NCBI GenBank assembly: GCA_040255925.1
Contig: JBDZVX010000030.1
Span: forward strand, 1 to 23,062
DNA from: Nitrolancea sp040255925
GTDB taxonomy: Bacteria; Chloroflexota; Chloroflexia; Thermomicrobiales; Thermomicrobiaceae
Length of the DNA: 23,062 nucleotides
Reading direction: 5' to 3'
Shown: piece by piece, positions 22,991-23,062 of the stretch
How the letters are laid out: each line of letters opens with the position of its first letter
How positions within the stretch are numbered: the first letter of the stretch is position 1
Translations under genes and position numbers: made by a program
Notes under the pieces: generated by a model
Seen by the model: only the letters and a program-made list of their open reading frames with translations
The model's database searches: none
What the model was told of the DNA's origin: nothing

Positions 22991-23062
22991 TCAGCACGAT
23001 GATTGGTTGATCCCCGCCCTCCTAAAACAGCCGGCGTGCCGGATCATGTTGAAGCTGTCATA

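Noticed and set aside
23031..23042. Terminator hairpin CCGGC-GT-GCCGG after the last gene
   Set aside because: The loop would be only two bases and no T-run is present before the window ends.
1..23062. CRISPR array, tRNA or rRNA genes
   Set aside because: No regularly spaced identical repeats, no tRNA cloverleaf with a GTTCGA-type T-arm, and no rRNA-like sequence were seen by reading.

Overview
The window is high-GC bacterial DNA carrying about fourteen intact chromosomal genes, mostly in short or single-gene units, next to a 2.8-kb pile of mobile-element debris at the left edge. Gene content and style (GC-rich codons, frequent GTG/TTG starts, a PEP-synthase-like split enzyme, cyclase/dehydrase and DHA2 genes, secreted proteins with plain signal peptides) fit a Chloroflexota bacterium of the Thermomicrobia/Sphaerobacter type. 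That placement is inference; no rRNA or other phylogenetic marker is present.

Layout. 1-433: 3' end of an IS3-family element whose right end sits exactly inside a tyrosine-recombinase gene (434-1042, minus), cutting it just after its first catalytic Arg. 1043-2835: a non-coding or degraded stretch, then an ISAs1-family transposase pseudogene with several frameshifts and in-frame stops, preceded by a perfect 21-bp palindrome that covers its start codon. 2957-3805: membrane-anchored ClpP/crotonase-fold SDH_sah-type protease. 4174-4911: a bacterial OBAP/DUF1264 protein. 5314-6948: short RecQ helicase ending in a DUF3553-like domain. 7096-9190: a two-gene unit, membrane-anchored SRPBCC protein plus zinc-dependent alcohol dehydrogenase. 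9309-10391 (minus): membrane-associated short-chain dehydrogenase. 10896-11996: TDT/TehA-like transporter, followed by a strong hairpin. 12448-15120: a two-gene pair that together looks like a rifampin-phosphotransferase/PEP-synthase-type enzyme split into an ATP-grasp subunit and a substrate/phosphohistidine subunit. 15272-16699: DHA2 drug exporter. 16840-17637 (minus): DUF1624/HGSNAT-like membrane acyltransferase. 17889-19361: three small hypotheticals (membrane protein, lipoprotein, 93-aa protein). 19379-20239 (minus): PfkB sugar kinase.

The most interesting region is 20540-22990: a promoter with repeated ACAGG-type boxes, a secreted WxL-like protein, a hairpin, a membrane-anchored DUF916/WxLIP-like protein, and a second secreted WxL-like paralogue. 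In Firmicutes, WxL proteins and DUF916 proteins form a cell-surface complex. Here the same partner logic appears in what seems to be a different phylum, and the distal Firmicutes motif YxxxLTWxLxxxP is replaced in both paralogues by YxxxLTVTMxP. The two secreted proteins align without gaps over 139 residues (about 59 percent identical by eye). The likely picture is that both are exported by Sec and docked at the surface by the DUF916 protein, which is held in the membrane by its C-terminal helix.

A second theme is possible antibiotic defence: the split phosphotransferase is followed directly by a multidrug exporter. The combined length (869 residues) and the phosphohistidine position (305+520) agree closely with single-chain rifampin phosphotransferase as I recall it, but sequence comparison is needed to separate this from other PEP-synthase relatives.
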